A stretch of DNA of 64,000 bases from Parahaliea mediterranea. Lineage in GTDB: Bacteria; Pseudomonadota; Gammaproteobacteria; Pseudomonadales; Halieaceae. The position numbers and the translations under genes were made by a program. Each line of letters starts with the position of its first letter. Position 1 is the stretch's first letter. The notes beneath the pieces were generated by a model. That model saw nothing but the letters and a program-made list of their open reading frames with translations, ran no database searches and had not been told where the DNA came from. This document shows, one piece after another, positions 19,466 through 30,089 of the stretch. The stretch is from positions 1 to 64,000 of the forward strand of contig NZ_JAFKCZ010000001.1 of NCBI RefSeq assembly GCF_017255185.1. The letters run 5' to 3'.

Positions 19466-20137
19466 ATGGGTCAGAAAGTAAATCCGGTCGGCATCCGGTT
19501 AGGTATCGTTAAGGACCACAACTCCATCTGGTATGCGGACAGCAAGAACTACTCGAAGAACCTGATCAGCGACCTCGAAGTTCGCACGTTCATCGAGAAG
19601 CAGCTTGAGCACGCCTCTGTCAGCCGTGTGGTTATCGAGCGTCCGGCACAGACCGCGCGCATCACCATCCACACCGCGCGCCCCGGCATCGTGATCGGCA
19701 AAAAGGGCGAGGACGTGGACAAGCTGCGCAAGACCCTGACCGAAAAGATGGGTGTGCCGGTGCACATCAACATCGAGGAAATCCGCAAGCCGGACCTGGA
19801 TGCCAAGCTCGTGGCCCAGAACGTGGCCCAGCAGCTGGAGCGTCGGGTGATGTTCCGCCGCGCCATGAAGCGCGTGGTACAGAACGCCATGCGCCAGGGC
19901 GCCGAAGGTATCAAGGTGCAGGTTGGCGGCCGTCTGGGCGGTGCCGAGATCGCGCGCTCCGAGTGGTATCGCGAAGGCCGTGTGCCCCTGCACACCCTGC
20001 GTGCGGACATCGATTACGCGACCTATGAGGCGTCCACCACCTACGGCATCATCGGTGTGAAGGTTTGGATTTTCAAAGGCGAGGTTATCGGTACCGAAGA
20101 CGCGACCGACAGCGCCAAGAAGACAGCAACTAATTAA
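19466..20137 (+). CDS. rpsC: 30S ribosomal protein S3
   Basis: A 223-residue S3 with the KH-domain motif [16 protein letters not shown] and the C-terminal domain [20 protein letters not shown]. It forms part of the mRNA entry channel. Confidence 0.97.
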   Translation: MGQKVNPVGIRLGIVKDHNSIWYADSKNYSKNLISDLEVRTFIEKQLEHASVSRVVIERPAQTARITIHTARPGIVIGKKGEDVDKLRKTLTEKMGVPVHINIEEIRKPDLDAKLVAQNVAQQLERRVMFRRAMKRVVQNAMRQGAEGIKVQVGGRLGGAEIARSEWYREGRVPLHTLRADIDYATYEASTTYGIIGVKVWIFKGEVIGTEDATDSAKKTATN

Positions 20138-20148
20138 GGGTTACGCAG

Positions 20149-20562
20149 ATGCTTCAACCTAAGCGTACAAAATTTCGCAAGACTCAAAAGGGCCGTAACC
20201 GCGGCCTGGCCCATCGCGGCAGCAAGGTGAGCTTTGGCGAATACGGTTTGAAAGCGACAGGTCGCGGCCGCATTACCGCGCGCCAGATTGAGGCGGCCCG
20301 TCGTGCCATGACCCGTCACATCAAACGTGGCGGTAAAATCTGGATCCGCGTCTTCCCGGACAAGCCGATCACCGGCAAGCCCCTGGAAGTACGTCAGGGT
20401 AAAGGTAAGGGTAACGTGGAATACTGGGTGGCCCAGATCCAGCCGGGCAAGGTGCTCTACGAGGTACAAGGCGTATCCGAAGAGCTCGCGCGTGAAGCTT
20501 TCGAGCTCGCGGCGTCCAAGATTCCCGTTGCTACAACATTTGTAAAACGGTCGGTGATGTGA
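20149..20562 (+). CDS. rplP: 50S ribosomal protein L16
   Basis: A 137-residue L16 ([19 protein letters not shown]). It lies near the A-site tRNA. Its stop overlaps the rpmC ATG by one base. Confidence 0.97.
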   Translation: MLQPKRTKFRKTQKGRNRGLAHRGSKVSFGEYGLKATGRGRITARQIEAARRAMTRHIKRGGKIWIRVFPDKPITGKPLEVRQGKGKGNVEYWVAQIQPGKVLYEVQGVSEELAREAFELAASKIPVATTFVKRSVM

Positions 20563-20753
20563 TGAAAGCAAGCGAATTGCGTGAGAAGTCCGCTGAGGAC
20601 CTGAACAAGCAGCTGCTCACCCTGCGTGAAGAGCAGTTCAAGCTGCGCATGCAGAAGTCCACTGGTCAGCTGGGGCAGACCCACCTGCTCAAGCAGAACC
20701 AGCGCGACATCGCACGCGTCAAGACTGTGCTGAAACAGAAGGCAGGTAACTAA
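20562..20753 (+). CDS. rpmC: 50S ribosomal protein L29
   Basis: A 63-residue L29 ([18 protein letters not shown]), a two-helix protein next to L23 at the tunnel exit. Start taken at 20562, because the GTG one codon earlier lies inside rplP. Confidence 0.96.
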   Translation: MKASELREKSAEDLNKQLLTLREEQFKLRMQKSTGQLGQTHLLKQNQRDIARVKTVLKQKAGN

Positions 20754-20755
20754 TC

Positions 20756-21025
20756 ATGTCAGGTGCAGAGAAGCGTATCCGTACGGCAACCGGCAAGGTT
20801 GTCAGCAACAAGATGGACAAGACTATCACCGTGCTGATCGAGCGCCGGGTGAAGCACCCCGTGTACGGCAAGTACATCACCCGCTCGTCCAAGATTCACG
20901 CTCACGACGAGAACAATGAGTGCGGCATCGGCGATACCGTGAAGGTGATCGAGTCCCGTCCGCTCTCCAAGAGCAAGACCTGGAAGCTCCAGGAAGTTGT
21001 AGAGAGCGCCACCCAGGTCGTTTAA
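20756..21025 (+). CDS. rpsQ: 30S ribosomal protein S17
   Basis: An 89-residue S17 with [20 protein letters not shown] and the [15 protein letters not shown] segment. It starts two bases after the rpmC stop. Confidence 0.97.
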   Translation: MSGAEKRIRTATGKVVSNKMDKTITVLIERRVKHPVYGKYITRSSKIHAHDENNECGIGDTVKVIESRPLSKSKTWKLQEVVESATQVV

Positions 21026-21067
21026 GCGCAGGATAGCGCGGCGAGATGCCGCAGTTTGGAGTAGAAA

Positions 21068-21436
21068 ATGATTCAGACACAGTCGTATTTGGAAGTCGCT
21101 GACAACAGCGGTGCGCGCCGGGTGATGTGCATCAAGGTGCTCGGCGGCTCCAAGCGTCGCTACGCGCGGGTTGGTGACCTGATCAAGGTGACCGTGAAGG
21201 AAGCGATTCCCCGTGGCAAGGTCAAGAAAGGCCAGGTTATGACCGCCGTGGTAGTGCGCACCAAGAAGGGCGTGCGTCGCGCTGATGGTTCCATTATCCG
21301 GTTCGACGACAACGCCGCGGTTCTGCTGAACAACCAGGAAGCGCCCATCGGTACCCGTATTTTTGGCCCGGTGACTCGCGAGCTGCGCGGTGAGAAATTC
21401 ATGAAGATTATTTCTCTGGCCCCGGAAGTTATCTGA
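21068..21436 (+). CDS. rplN: 50S ribosomal protein L14
   Basis: A 122-residue L14 ([20 protein letters not shown]), complete to [16 protein letters not shown]. It begins the spc part of the cluster and binds at the subunit interface. Confidence 0.97.
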   Translation: MIQTQSYLEVADNSGARRVMCIKVLGGSKRRYARVGDLIKVTVKEAIPRGKVKKGQVMTAVVVRTKKGVRRADGSIIRFDDNAAVLLNNQEAPIGTRIFGPVTRELRGEKFMKIISLAPEVI

Positions 21437-21459
21437 TCAGGCCGAGGAGAGGAAGAGAG

Positions 21460-21771
21460 ATGTTGAAGATCAAGCGCGATGACGAAGTGATTATCCTCGC
21501 CGGCAAGGACAAGGGTAAGCGCGGCAAGGTTCGCAAGGTGCTCGCTGACAATCGCGTGATTGTTGCCGGCATCAACATGGTGAAGAAGCACACCCGTCCC
21601 AACCCACAAATGGGTGTGGCCGGTGGCATTGTGGAGCGCGAGGCCCCGATCCAGGTGTCCAACGTGGCGATTTTCAACCCCGCCACCAGCAAGGCCGACC
21701 GCGTGGGCTTCAAGGTGGACGGGGATAGCAAGGTGCGTATCTTCAAGTCCAACGGCGAAGCGATCGACTGA
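21460..21771 (+). CDS. rplX: 50S ribosomal protein L24
   Basis: A 103-residue L24 with the KOW motif [20 protein letters not shown]. It is an early assembly protein of the large subunit. Confidence 0.97.
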   Translation: MLKIKRDDEVIILAGKDKGKRGKVRKVLADNRVIVAGINMVKKHTRPNPQMGVAGGIVEREAPIQVSNVAIFNPATSKADRVGFKVDGDSKVRIFKSNGEAID

Positions 21772-21812
21772 GTCCGCCGCGGGCTGGCTAACCGAGTTTA
21801 CAGGTAGAAGAC

Positions 21813-22352
21813 ATGGCAACGTTGAAAGACAAGTACAAGAGCGAAATCGCTCCCCAGCTGAAAGAAGAGCTGGGTCTGGCAAATGTGATGGAAGTGCCCC
21901 GCATTACCAAGATCACCTTGAACATGGGTGTGGGCGAGGCCGTGGGCGACAAGAAAGTGCTGGAAAATGCCGTCGCTGACATGGAGAAGATCGCTGGTCA
22001 GAAGGCGATCATCACCAAGGCGCGCAAGTCCATCGCGGGCTTCAAGATTCGCGACGGCTGGCCCATTGGTTGCAAGGTGACCCTGCGTTCCGACCGTATG
22101 TACGAATTCCTGGAGCGCCTGATCTCCATTGCGATTCCGCGTATTCGTGACTTCCGCGGCATCAGCCCGAAGTCTTTCGACGGTCGCGGTAACTTCGCCA
22201 TGGGCGTGAGCGAGCAGATCATTTTCCCGGAAATCGATTACGATCAGGTGGACTCCCTGCGGGGGATGGATATCACCATCACCACCACCGCTCGTACGGA
22301 TGATGAAGGCCGTGCCCTGCTGCGCGCTTTCAACTTCCCCCTGAAAGGTTAA
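21813..22352 (+). CDS. rplE: 50S ribosomal protein L5
   Basis: A 179-residue L5 ([38 protein letters not shown]). It binds 5S rRNA and contacts the P-site tRNA. Confidence 0.97.
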   Translation: MATLKDKYKSEIAPQLKEELGLANVMEVPRITKITLNMGVGEAVGDKKVLENAVADMEKIAGQKAIITKARKSIAGFKIRDGWPIGCKVTLRSDRMYEFLERLISIAIPRIRDFRGISPKSFDGRGNFAMGVSEQIIFPEIDYDQVDSLRGMDITITTTARTDDEGRALLRAFNFPLKG

Positions 22353-22364
22353 GAGGCTTTATAC

Positions 22365-22670
22365 ATGGCTAAAAAATCGATGATTGCGCGTGAAGACAAA
22401 CGTGCACGTATGGTAGCTAAGTACGCCCAGAAGCGCGCTGCCCTGAAGGCGATCCTGAAGGACGAAAGCGCTTCTGACGACGCCAAGTGGGAAGCGCAGA
22501 TCGCCCTGCAAAAGCTGCCTCGTGATTCCAGCCCCGTGCGCCGCCAGCGTCGCTGCCAGCTCACCGGTCGCCCTCACGCGGTATATCGTAAATTTGGCCT
22601 GTGCCGTAACAAGCTGCGCGAAGCTGCCATGCGCGGCGATGTACCTGGTCTGGTTAAGTCCAGCTGGTAA
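22365..22670 (+). CDS. rpsN: 30S ribosomal protein S14, zinc-free long form
   Basis: A 101-residue S14 with the C-terminal signature [20 protein letters not shown]. The CxxC pairs of the short zinc form are absent, so this is the long, zinc-independent type. Confidence 0.97.
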   Translation: MAKKSMIAREDKRARMVAKYAQKRAALKAILKDESASDDAKWEAQIALQKLPRDSSPVRRQRRCQLTGRPHAVYRKFGLCRNKLREAAMRGDVPGLVKSSW

Positions 22671-22685
22671 CGGAGAGAAACGAAC

Positions 22686-23081
22686 ATGAGTATGCAAGAT
22701 CCGCTGTCCGATATGCTGACCCGTATCCGCAACGCGCAGATGGCTGGCAAGACCAAGGTCGAAATGCCCGGCTCCAAGCTGAAAGCGGCCGTTGCGAACG
22801 TGCTGAAGGAAGAAGGCTATATCTCGGATTTCAACGCTTCCAGCGAAAGCGGCAAGCCCCGGCTGAGCATTGAGCTCAAGTACTTCCAGGGCAAGCCCGT
22901 TATTGCAGAGATCGACCGCATCAGCCGTCCCGGCCTGCGCAACTACGCGGCCAAGGACGAACTGCCTTCCGTGCGCGGTGGGCTGGGCGTGGCCATTGTG
23001 TCCACTTCCCGTGGTGTGATGACCGACCGTGCCGCCCGCGCTGCTGGCGTCGGCGGTGAAGTGCTCTGCACCGTTTTCTAA
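22686..23081 (+). CDS. rpsH: 30S ribosomal protein S8
   Basis: A 131-residue S8 ([19 protein letters not shown], ending [16 protein letters not shown]). In E. coli it represses the spc operon by binding mRNA near rplE; not tested here. Confidence 0.97.
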   Translation: MSMQDPLSDMLTRIRNAQMAGKTKVEMPGSKLKAAVANVLKEEGYISDFNASSESGKPRLSIELKYFQGKPVIAEIDRISRPGLRNYAAKDELPSVRGGLGVAIVSTSRGVMTDRAARAAGVGGEVLCTVF

Positions 23082-23108
23082 GATTGATTGATTTAAAGAG
23101 CATCCAAC

Positions 23109-23636
23109 ATGTCTAGAGTCGCAAACAATCCGGTACAACTGCCCGGCGGCGTTGAGGTCAAGGTAAACGGCCGCGACCTGACCGTGAAAGGCAGCAAGGG
23201 CTCGCTGCAGCACTCCCTGGGAGAGGGTGTGCAGATCAGCCAGGAAGACAACGTTCTGACGGTTGCCTACGACAGCGACAAGTTCAAGGCGCTGGCCGGT
23301 ACTACCCGCGCGCTGCTGAACAACATGGTCAAGGGCGTAAGCGAGGGCTGGGAGAAGAAGCTGGTGCTGAACGGCGTTGGCTATCGTGCCAAGGCCTCCG
23401 GCAATTCGGTTAACCTGACCGTCGGCCTGTCCCACCAGGTGGACTACGAGCTGCCGGAGGGTGTGAGCGCCGAGACGCCGACCCAGACCGAGGTCGTCGT
23501 CAAGGGCATTGACAAGCAGGCTGTTGGCCAGGCGGCGGCGGAAATCCGCGCATTCCGCCCGCCGGAGCCATACAAAGGCAAGGGCATCCGTTACGCGGAC
23601 GAATTCGTCCGTCGTAAGGAAGCCAAGAAGAAGTAG
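23109..23636 (+). CDS. rplF: 50S ribosomal protein L6
   Basis: A 175-residue L6 with the two-domain layout and the ending [20 protein letters not shown]. It lies near the sarcin-ricin loop. Confidence 0.97.
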   Translation: MSRVANNPVQLPGGVEVKVNGRDLTVKGSKGSLQHSLGEGVQISQEDNVLTVAYDSDKFKALAGTTRALLNNMVKGVSEGWEKKLVLNGVGYRAKASGNSVNLTVGLSHQVDYELPEGVSAETPTQTEVVVKGIDKQAVGQAAAEIRAFRPPEPYKGKGIRYADEFVRRKEAKKK

Positions 23637-23649
23637 GTAGGTACTAGAG

Positions 23650-24000
23650 ATGAGTGCAAAGAACGATTCACGGCTGCGTCGCGCGCGTCGCGCCCGCGCC
23701 CGCATGCGTACCCAAGGCGTGACCCGCCTCAGTGTACACCGTACTCCGCGCCATATTTACGCCCAGGTCATCGCGCCTGCCGGCGACAAGGTACTGGCCA
23801 GCGCTTCCACCCTGGACAGCAGCCTGCGTAGCGGCAGCACCGGGAACGCCGACGCCGCGGCAGCCGTGGGCAAACTGGTCGCCGAGCGTGCCAAGGCCGC
23901 GGGTATCGAGAAAGTGGCTTTTGACCGCAGCGGTTACAAGTACCACGGACGCATCAAGGCCCTGGCCGACGCCGCCCGTGAAAATGGACTGGAATTCTAG
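23650..24000 (+). CDS. rplR: 50S ribosomal protein L18
   Basis: A 116-residue L18 with the C-terminal signature [20 protein letters not shown]. It binds 5S rRNA. Confidence 0.97.
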   Translation: MSAKNDSRLRRARRARARMRTQGVTRLSVHRTPRHIYAQVIAPAGDKVLASASTLDSSLRSGSTGNADAAAAVGKLVAERAKAAGIEKVAFDRSGYKYHGRIKALADAARENGLEF

Positions 24001-24009
24001 GTTATAGAT

Positions 24010-24522
24010 ATGGCGTTTAACGATCAGAAAAAGCAGCAGCAGGACGGCGACCTCCAGGAAAAGCTGGTTCAGGTCAACCGTGTGGCTAAAGTGGTCAAAG
24101 GCGGCCGTATCTTCGGTTTTACCGCCCTGACCGTGGTCGGTGACGGCAATGGCCGTGTGGGTTTCGGTCGCGGCAAGGCCCGCGAAGTGCCGGTTGCCAT
24201 CCAGAAGGCCATGGAAGCCGCCCGTCGCAACATGATCCAGGTTGAGCTGAACAACGGCACTATCCAGTACCCCGTGAAGGCCGCCCACGGCGCCTCCAAG
24301 GTGTATATGCAGCCGGCATCGGAAGGTACTGGTGTCATCGCCGGTGGCGCGATGCGAGCGGTACTGGAAATCGCTGGCGTACACGACGTACTGGCCAAGT
24401 GCTACGGCTCCACCAACCCGGTGAACGTGGTTCGCGCCACCTTTAACGGCCTGCGCGACATGGCGGCACCGGACGACGTGGCTGCCAAGCGCGGCAAGAC
24501 TGTCGAAGAAATTTTGAACTGA
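24010..24522 (+). CDS. rpsE: 30S ribosomal protein S5
   Basis: A 170-residue S5 with the dsRNA-binding segment [20 protein letters not shown] and [20 protein letters not shown]. It is involved in decoding accuracy. Confidence 0.97.
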   Translation: MAFNDQKKQQQDGDLQEKLVQVNRVAKVVKGGRIFGFTALTVVGDGNGRVGFGRGKAREVPVAIQKAMEAARRNMIQVELNNGTIQYPVKAAHGASKVYMQPASEGTGVIAGGAMRAVLEIAGVHDVLAKCYGSTNPVNVVRATFNGLRDMAAPDDVAAKRGKTVEEILN

Positions 24523-24540
24523 GTATTGGGTTGGCTTGTC

Positions 24541-24723
24541 ATGGCTAAAGCAACTATCAAGGTAACGCAGATCAAGAGCGTTCACGGTCGCCTGAAGAAC
24601 CACAAGGCCTGTGTCGCCGGTCTTGGCCTGCGCCGTATCGGCCACACCGTGGAGGTTGAGGACACTCCCTCCGTGCGTGGCATGATCAACAAAGTGAACT
24701 ACCTGGTACGGGTTGAGGACTAA
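24541..24723 (+). CDS. rpmD: 50S ribosomal protein L30
   Basis: A 60-residue L30 ([19 protein letters not shown]). The ATG at 24541 gives the usual N-terminus; a TTG-type start at 24526 would add MGWLV, which is not a family feature. Confidence 0.96.
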   Translation: MAKATIKVTQIKSVHGRLKNHKACVAGLGLRRIGHTVEVEDTPSVRGMINKVNYLVRVED

Positions 24724-24726
24724 ATC

Positions 24727-25173
24727 ATGTCAGAAGTAATGCGACTGAACACCCTGGCACCCGCGCCGGGCGCCCGTAAAGATGCCAAGCGCGTCGGTCG
24801 CGGCATCGGCTCTGGCCTGGGCAAGACCGCCGGGCGCGGTCACAAGGGTCAGAAATCCCGCTCCGGTGGCACCGTTAAGCCGGGTTTCGAGGGCGGCCAG
24901 ATGCCGCTGCAAAAGCGTCTGCCGAAGTACGGTTTTACCTCGCGTATTTCCCGTACCACCGCGCAGGTTCGCCTGGGCGAGCTGAATGCGGTTAGCGGCG
25001 ACGTGGTCGACCTGGAAGCGCTGAAGGCGGCCGATCTCATTCGCGGCGACGTGCTGCGCGCACGGGTGTTCCTGTCCGGTGAACTGAAGAAAGCCGTCAC
25101 CGTGAAGGGCATTGCGGTCACCAAGGGTGCCCGTGAAGCCATCGAGCAGGCAGGCGGAAAAGTAGAGGACTAA
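24727..25173 (+). CDS. rplO: 50S ribosomal protein L15
   Basis: A 148-residue L15 with the Gly-rich N-terminal extension [20 protein letters not shown]. Its stop is followed directly by the secY ATG. Confidence 0.97.
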   Translation: MSEVMRLNTLAPAPGARKDAKRVGRGIGSGLGKTAGRGHKGQKSRSGGTVKPGFEGGQMPLQKRLPKYGFTSRISRTTAQVRLGELNAVSGDVVDLEALKAADLIRGDVLRARVFLSGELKKAVTVKGIAVTKGAREAIEQAGGKVED

Positions 25174-26502
25174 ATGGCGACAGGTCAACTGCCCGGCGTT
25201 AGCAAGGCAGGCATGGGCGAGCTTTTTGCTCGCCTTCGCTTTGTCTTGCTGGCGATAATCGTTTATCGCATCGGTACACATATCCCGGTACCCGGGATTG
25301 ACCCCAACCAGCTGGCGGCCCTGTTTAACCAGAACCAGGGCACCATCCTGGGGCTGGCCAACATGTTCTCCGGGGGGGCCCTGGAGCGCATGAGTATCCT
25401 CGCGCTGGGGATCATGCCCTACATCTCTGCATCGATCATTATGCAGTTGATGTCGGCGGTGACTCCGCAGCTTGAGCAGTTGAAGAAAGAAGGCGAGTCC
25501 GGTCGCCGCAAGATCAGCCAGTACACGCGTTACCTGACGGTGGCGCTGGCGCTGGTCCAGGGCACCGGGATGACGGTGGGCATGGCCAACCAGGGCATGG
25601 CCTACAGCGTGACCCCGCTGTTCTATGTCATCGCGATCACCTCGTTGGTTACCGGCGCGGTGTTCATGATGTGGCTTGGTGAGCAGATTACCGAGAAGGG
25701 CGTCGGCAACGGTATTTCGCTGTTGATTTTCGCCGGTATCGTGGCGGGCCTGCCCTCCGCGATCGGGCAGTCGCTGGAACAGGCGCGGCAGGGCGAGCTG
25801 AATATTCTCGTGCTGTTGTTCATCCTGACCCTGGCGATTGCCGTGATCTACATGATCGTGTTCATCGAGCGCGGCCAGCGCCGCATCACGGTGAACTACG
25901 CCAAGCGGCAACAGGGCCGCAGGATGTACCAGGCGCAGAGCTCGCACCTGCCCCTGAAGGTGAATATGTCCGGGGTGATTCCGGCCATTTTCGCCAGCAG
26001 TATCCTGCTGTTCCCGGCGTCGCTGGCGCAGTGGTTCGGCTCCTCCGGGGGCGCGGACTGGCTGCAGGACCTGGCCGTGGCCATCGGTCCGGGCCAACCG
26101 CTGAACATCCTGTTGTTCACGGCACTGATTGTATTTTTCTGCTTCTTCTATACGGCGTTGATGTTCAACCCGCAGGAAGTGGCCGACAACCTGAAGCGGT
26201 CCGGTGCCTTTGTCCCCGGTATCCGCCCCGGACAGCAGACCGCCAACTATATCGACGGCGTGCTGACCAGGCTGACGGTGTTCGGCGCCGCGTATATCGC
26301 GCTGGTCTGCCTGCTACCGCAGTTCCTGGTGGTGATGTGGAACGTGCCCTTTTACCTGGGCGGTACCTCGCTGCTGATCGTGGTGGTTGTAGTGATGGAC
26401 TTTATGGCCCAGGTGCAGAGCCACCTGATGTCACAGCAGTACGATTCTGTGATGAAAAAGGCCAACCTGAAAACTTATGGTGCTTCCGGACGCGTGCGCT
26501 AG
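25174..26502 (+). CDS. secY: Preprotein translocase subunit SecY
   Basis: A 442-residue ten-helix channel protein of the Sec translocon in the inner membrane. Typical segments are [20 protein letters not shown] at helix 1, [17 protein letters not shown], and [20 protein letters not shown]. The ATG follows the rplO stop with no gap. Confidence 0.97.
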   Translation: MATGQLPGVSKAGMGELFARLRFVLLAIIVYRIGTHIPVPGIDPNQLAALFNQNQGTILGLANMFSGGALERMSILALGIMPYISASIIMQLMSAVTPQLEQLKKEGESGRRKISQYTRYLTVALALVQGTGMTVGMANQGMAYSVTPLFYVIAITSLVTGAVFMMWLGEQITEKGVGNGISLLIFAGIVAGLPSAIGQSLEQARQGELNILVLLFILTLAIAVIYMIVFIERGQRRITVNYAKRQQGRRMYQAQSSHLPLKVNMSGVIPAIFASSILLFPASLAQWFGSSGGADWLQDLAVAIGPGQPLNILLFTALIVFFCFFYTALMFNPQEVADNLKRSGAFVPGIRPGQQTANYIDGVLTRLTVFGAAYIALVCLLPQFLVVMWNVPFYLGGTSLLIVVVVVMDFMAQVQSHLMSQQYDSVMKKANLKTYGASGRVR

Positions 26503-26532
26503 TCGCCGCCCGGTGAACGGAGAGAAAGAGAG

Positions 26533-26649
26533 ATGAAAGTACGTGCATCGGTCAAGAAAATCTGCAGAAACTGCAAGATTGTCCGTCGCAACGGTGTAGT
26601 GCGCGTGATCTGCAACACGGATCCCCGCCACAAGCAGCGCCAGGGCTGA
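26533..26649 (+). CDS. rpmJ: 50S ribosomal protein L36, zinc-ribbon form
   Basis: A 38-residue L36: [20 protein letters not shown], then [14 protein letters not shown]. The CxxC...C....H set makes this the zinc-binding type. AGAGAAAGAGAG precedes the ATG. Confidence 0.96.
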   Translation: MKVRASVKKICRNCKIVRRNGVVRVICNTDPRHKQRQG

Positions 26650-26682
26650 GACCCCGCCCGGCGGGTAGATGCCGCCTGACGG

Positions 26683-26711
26683 TTGATTTTTGTTGAACAT
26701 GTCGCTAGAAT
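26683..26711 (+). promoter_or_regulatory. Predicted sigma-70 promoter of the alpha operon
   Basis: TTGATT (26683-26688), a 17-bp spacer and TAGAAT (26706-26711) lie about 100 bp before rpsM, in the gap after rpmJ. This is the usual place for the alpha-operon promoter. Confidence 0.65.
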
Positions 26712-26809
26712 GCTGCGCCTTTCGCGCCTTGCCCCCGAAATCTGAGTCAAATCAGGGGCTTGGCGCTGCGCTGTCGAAGGCGAAGAACTGAGTATTTGGA
26801 GAAAGTCGG

Positions 26810-27166
26810 ATGGCTCGTATTGCCGGTGTCAACATACCCGATAACAAGCATGCTGTTATCTCGCTGACCTACATCTACGGTGTGGGCAAGACCCAGGCTC
26901 GCCGCCTGTGCGCCGAGACCGGCGTCACCGAGAGCGCAAAGATCTCGGAGCTGACCGAGGAACAGATGGATGCCCTGCGCACCAAGATTGGCGAGATGAC
27001 CGTGGAGGGCGACCTGCGTCGCGAAGTCTCCATGAACATCAAGCGCCTGATGGACCTCGGCTGCAACCGCGGCCTGCGTCACCGTCGCAGCCTGCCGCTG
27101 CGCGGCCAGCGCACCAAGACCAATGCGCGCACTCGCAAGGGCCCGCGTAAACCGATTCGCCGGTAG
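26810..27166 (+). CDS. rpsM: 30S ribosomal protein S13
   Basis: A 118-residue S13 ([20 protein letters not shown], ending [14 protein letters not shown]). It bridges to the large subunit. The gap to rpsK is unusually long at 202 bp. Confidence 0.97.
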   Translation: MARIAGVNIPDNKHAVISLTYIYGVGKTQARRLCAETGVTESAKISELTEEQMDALRTKIGEMTVEGDLRREVSMNIKRLMDLGCNRGLRHRRSLPLRGQRTKTNARTRKGPRKPIRR

Positions 27167-27201
27167 TGAAACATCGCTAAAGCGGCGCAGGGACGTGCCG
27201 C

Positions 27202-27308
27202 CGCCAACCAAAAGTTGGCGCGAGCCCGGGAAATGCCAGCAGATCCGCGTATCTGCGCCCGCATTTCCCGGGCGACGTTCCAATAAATCATGGATGATTT
27301 ATTGGAAC
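27202..27308. repeat. Three consecutive hairpins between rpsM and rpsK
   Basis: First, CGCCAAC...GTTGGCG (27202-27220). Second, GCCCGGGAAATGC (27224-27236) pairs with GCATTTCCCGGGC (27261-27273) and encloses an inner CAGAT...ATCTG stem. Third, a perfect 15-bp stem, GTTCCAATAAATCAT with its complement (27277-27308), is followed by a run of A. The block looks like a small inserted palindromic element. Because it lies inside the alpha operon it should be transcribed and could attenuate or be processed. Confidence 0.85.
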
Positions 27309-27368
27309 AAAAAACCTTAGTGTAGCTGCACCTTTGTGCAGTGTTGATATTAAAGTAGGAATGACAAC

Positions 27369-27761
27369 ATGGCTAAGCCAGGTGCCAAAAGCACTCGTAA
27401 AAAGGTCAACAAGACCGTCGTGGACGGGATCGCGCACGTACACGCGTCCTTCAACAACACCATCATCACCATTACCGACCGCCAGGGCAACACCCTGAGC
27501 TGGGCCACCGCGGGTGGTTCCGGTTTCCGTGGCTCGCGCAAGAGCACGCCGTTTGCCGCCCAGGTCGCGGCCGAGCGCGCCGGCGAAGCCGCCAAGGAAT
27601 ACGGTCTGAAAAACCTCGACGTACAGGTCAAAGGCCCCGGTCCGGGTCGCGAATCCGCTGTGCGCGCGCTGAACGCCTGTGGCTACAAGATCAGCAACAT
27701 CACCGATGTTACGCCGATCCCCCACAACGGCTGTCGCCCGCCCAAGAAACGTCGCGTATAA
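27369..27761 (+). CDS. rpsK: 30S ribosomal protein S11
   Basis: A 130-residue S11 ([20 protein letters not shown], ending [16 protein letters not shown]). It is part of the platform near the E site. Confidence 0.97.
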   Translation: MAKPGAKSTRKKVNKTVVDGIAHVHASFNNTIITITDRQGNTLSWATAGGSGFRGSRKSTPFAAQVAAERAGEAAKEYGLKNLDVQVKGPGPGRESAVRALNACGYKISNITDVTPIPHNGCRPPKKRRV

Positions 27762-27781
27762 CGCTTACAGGAAGATTAGAC

Positions 27782-28402
27782 ATGGCTCGATATATTGGTC
27801 CCAAGTGTAAGCTCTCCCGTCGTGAGGGAACCGACCTGTTCCTGAAAAGCGGTGTGCGTGCACTGGAAAGCAAATGTAAACCCGAAACTGTTCCCGGCCA
27901 GCACGGCGCCCGTCGCGGCCGCCTGTCTGACTACGGCGTCCAGCTGCGCGAAAAGCAGAAGGTACGTCGTATCTACGGCGTCCTGGAGAAGCAGTTCCGC
28001 AACTATTACAAGGAAGCGGCCCGCCTGAAGGGCGCGACCGGCGAAAACCTGCTGCAACTGCTGGAATCCCGCCTGGACAATGTCGTTTACCGTATGGGCT
28101 TCGGTTCCACTCGCGCCGAATCGCGCCAGCTGGTGAGCCACAAGGCCATTCTGGTTAACGGCAGCGCCGTGAACATCCCGTCCTACCAGGTGCAGCCCGG
28201 TGACGTGGTGTCGCTGCGCGAAAAAGCGAAGAAGCAACTGCGTGTGCAGTCCTCACTGGCCCTGGCCGCCCAGCGCGGCGAGCCCGAGTGGATCGAAGTG
28301 AACGCGGACAAGTTGGAAGGTGTATTCAAGTCCAAGCCAGAGCGTCAGGACCTGTCCTCCGAGATCAATGAAAACCTGATCGTGGAGCTGTACTCCAAGT
28401 AA
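27782..28402 (+). CDS. rpsD: 30S ribosomal protein S4
   Basis: A 206-residue S4 with [20 protein letters not shown] and an S4 RNA-binding domain ([20 protein letters not shown]). It nucleates 30S assembly and in E. coli represses the alpha operon. Confidence 0.97.
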   Translation: MARYIGPKCKLSRREGTDLFLKSGVRALESKCKPETVPGQHGARRGRLSDYGVQLREKQKVRRIYGVLEKQFRNYYKEAARLKGATGENLLQLLESRLDNVVYRMGFGSTRAESRQLVSHKAILVNGSAVNIPSYQVQPGDVVSLREKAKKQLRVQSSLALAAQRGEPEWIEVNADKLEGVFKSKPERQDLSSEINENLIVELYSK

Positions 28403-28438
28403 TCCGACTTTGGACCAACTACTTTTACAGGTGCCAGA

Positions 28439-29443
28439 ATGCAGACTGCAGTAAATGAATTCTTGACCCCGCGCGTGATCAATGTTGAAGAGAAATCCAA
28501 CTCACGCGCCCAGGTGACCCTGGAGCCCCTGGAGCGCGGTTTCGGCCACACCCTGGGCAATGCATTGCGTCGCATTTTGCTGTCCTCCATGCCCGGTTGC
28601 GCCATCACCGAGGTGGAAATCGACGGTGTGCTGCACGAGTACAGCGCGATCGAGGGCGTCCAGGAAGACGTGATCGAGATCCTGCTGAACCTCAAGGGCG
28701 TCGCCCTGGTGATGAATGGCAAGGACGAGGCCGAGCTGACCCTGACCAAGAAAGGTCCGGGCGCCGTGACCGCCGGCGACATCCAGGTGGATCACGATAT
28801 CGAGATCCGCAACCCGGATCACGTGATCTGCCACCTGAACGGCAGCAGCGAGATCAACATGAAGCTGACCGTGGCACGCGGCCGTGGTTACTCTCCGGCG
28901 GACTCCCGCGAGAACCCGGAAGAGGAAACCCGCAGCATCGGCCGTCTGCAGCTGGACGCCACGTTTTCGCCGATCCACCGCGTGTCCTACGTGGTCGAGG
29001 CGGCTCGCGTTGAGCAGCGCACCGACCTGGACAAGCTGGTGCTGGACCTCGAAACCAACGGCACCATCGATCCGGAAGAGGCGATCCGTCGCGCCGCGAC
29101 CATTCTGCAGCAGCAGCTGGCCGTGTTCGTCGACCTGGAGAGCGAGTCCGAATCCGAGTCCGTGGAAGAAGAGGATGAGGTCGATCCGATCCTGCTGCGC
29201 CCGGTGGACGACCTGGAGCTGACGGTGCGTTCCGCCAACTGCCTGAAGGCGGAAAACATCTACTACATCGGTGACCTGGTCCAGCGCACGGAGGTCGAGC
29301 TGCTCAAGACCCCGAACCTGGGTAAGAAGTCACTGACCGAGATCAAGGACGTCCTGGCGTCGCGCGGCCTGTCACTGGGCATGCGCCTGGACAACTGGCC
29401 CCCCGCCAGCCTGAAAAACGACGATCGGGTGCTGAGCGTCTGA
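28439..29443 (+). CDS. rpoA: RNA polymerase alpha subunit
   Basis: A 334-residue alpha subunit. The N-terminal assembly domain carries [21 protein letters not shown] flexible acidic linker ([15 protein letters not shown]) is followed by the C-terminal domain with [20 protein letters not shown] and [20 protein letters not shown]. The linker is somewhat more acidic than in E. coli. Length is near the usual 329. Confidence 0.97.
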   Translation: MQTAVNEFLTPRVINVEEKSNSRAQVTLEPLERGFGHTLGNALRRILLSSMPGCAITEVEIDGVLHEYSAIEGVQEDVIEILLNLKGVALVMNGKDEAELTLTKKGPGAVTAGDIQVDHDIEIRNPDHVICHLNGSSEINMKLTVARGRGYSPADSRENPEEETRSIGRLQLDATFSPIHRVSYVVEAARVEQRTDLDKLVLDLETNGTIDPEEAIRRAATILQQQLAVFVDLESESESESVEEEDEVDPILLRPVDDLELTVRSANCLKAENIYYIGDLVQRTEVELLKTPNLGKKSLTEIKDVLASRGLSLGMRLDNWPPASLKNDDRVLSV

Positions 29444-29508
29444 GCCAGCCCCGGTACTGATACCAGTTAGCAGTGCTGCGATAGCACAGAACAGATAGGA
29501 TTGGAAAA

Positions 29509-29898
29509 ATGCGTCATCGTCACAGTGGACGTCAGTTGAATCGGAACAGCTCCCACCGCAAGGCCATGTTCCGCAACATGACCGTGTCTCTGGTGGAGCA
29601 CGAGTTGATCAAAACCACCCTGCCCAAGGCGAAGGAGCTGCGCAGCTACGCTGAGCCGCTGATTACCCTGGCCAAGAACGACAGCGTGGCCAATCGCCGC
29701 CTGGCTTTCGACCGCGTGCGCAACAAAGCCGCCGTCGGCAAGCTGTTCAGCGAGCTGGGACCGCGTTACCAGGAGCGTCCGGGTGGGTACATCCGCATCC
29801 TCAAGTGCGGCTACCGCGCCGGCGACAAGGCCCCCATGGCTTATGTCGAGCTGGTGGATCGCCCGCAGGTTGAGGACGTGGAGGGCGACGAGGAGTAA
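29509..29898 (+). CDS. rplQ: 50S ribosomal protein L17
   Basis: A 129-residue L17 ([20 protein letters not shown]). Last gene of the alpha operon, followed by a strong terminator. Confidence 0.97.
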   Translation: MRHRHSGRQLNRNSSHRKAMFRNMTVSLVEHELIKTTLPKAKELRSYAEPLITLAKNDSVANRRLAFDRVRNKAAVGKLFSELGPRYQERPGGYIRILKCGYRAGDKAPMAYVELVDRPQVEDVEGDEE

Positions 29899-29921
29899 GC
29901 TCCTCGGCGTACCCCGAACAC

Positions 29922-29953
29922 AAAAAAGCCCGGCCCAATGCCGGGCTTTTTTG
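29922..29953 (+). terminator. Rho-independent terminator after rplQ
   Basis: AAAAAAGCCCGGC pairs with GCCGGGCTTTTTT around a short loop, 24 bp after the rplQ stop. Confidence 0.92.
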
Positions 29954-29995
29954 TTTCCGCGCGGAATCAAGCAAAGAAACAGGCGGCTAGAAATA

Positions 29996-30039
29996 GGGGA
30001 CGGATACCTAATTTCGCAGGAATTAGGTATCCGACCCCT
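29996..30039. repeat. GGGGACGGATACC hairpin repeat
   Basis: GGGGACGGATACCTAATT pairs imperfectly with AATTAGGTATCCGACCCC. It is another copy of the module at 643-694, 1608-1656 and 14854-14894, placed in a gap beyond an operon end. Confidence 0.85.
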
Positions 30040-30089
30040 ATTTTTTTCTGTCTTTACTGGTTTGGGGTGGGCTCGGTGGCGGCCGGGTT

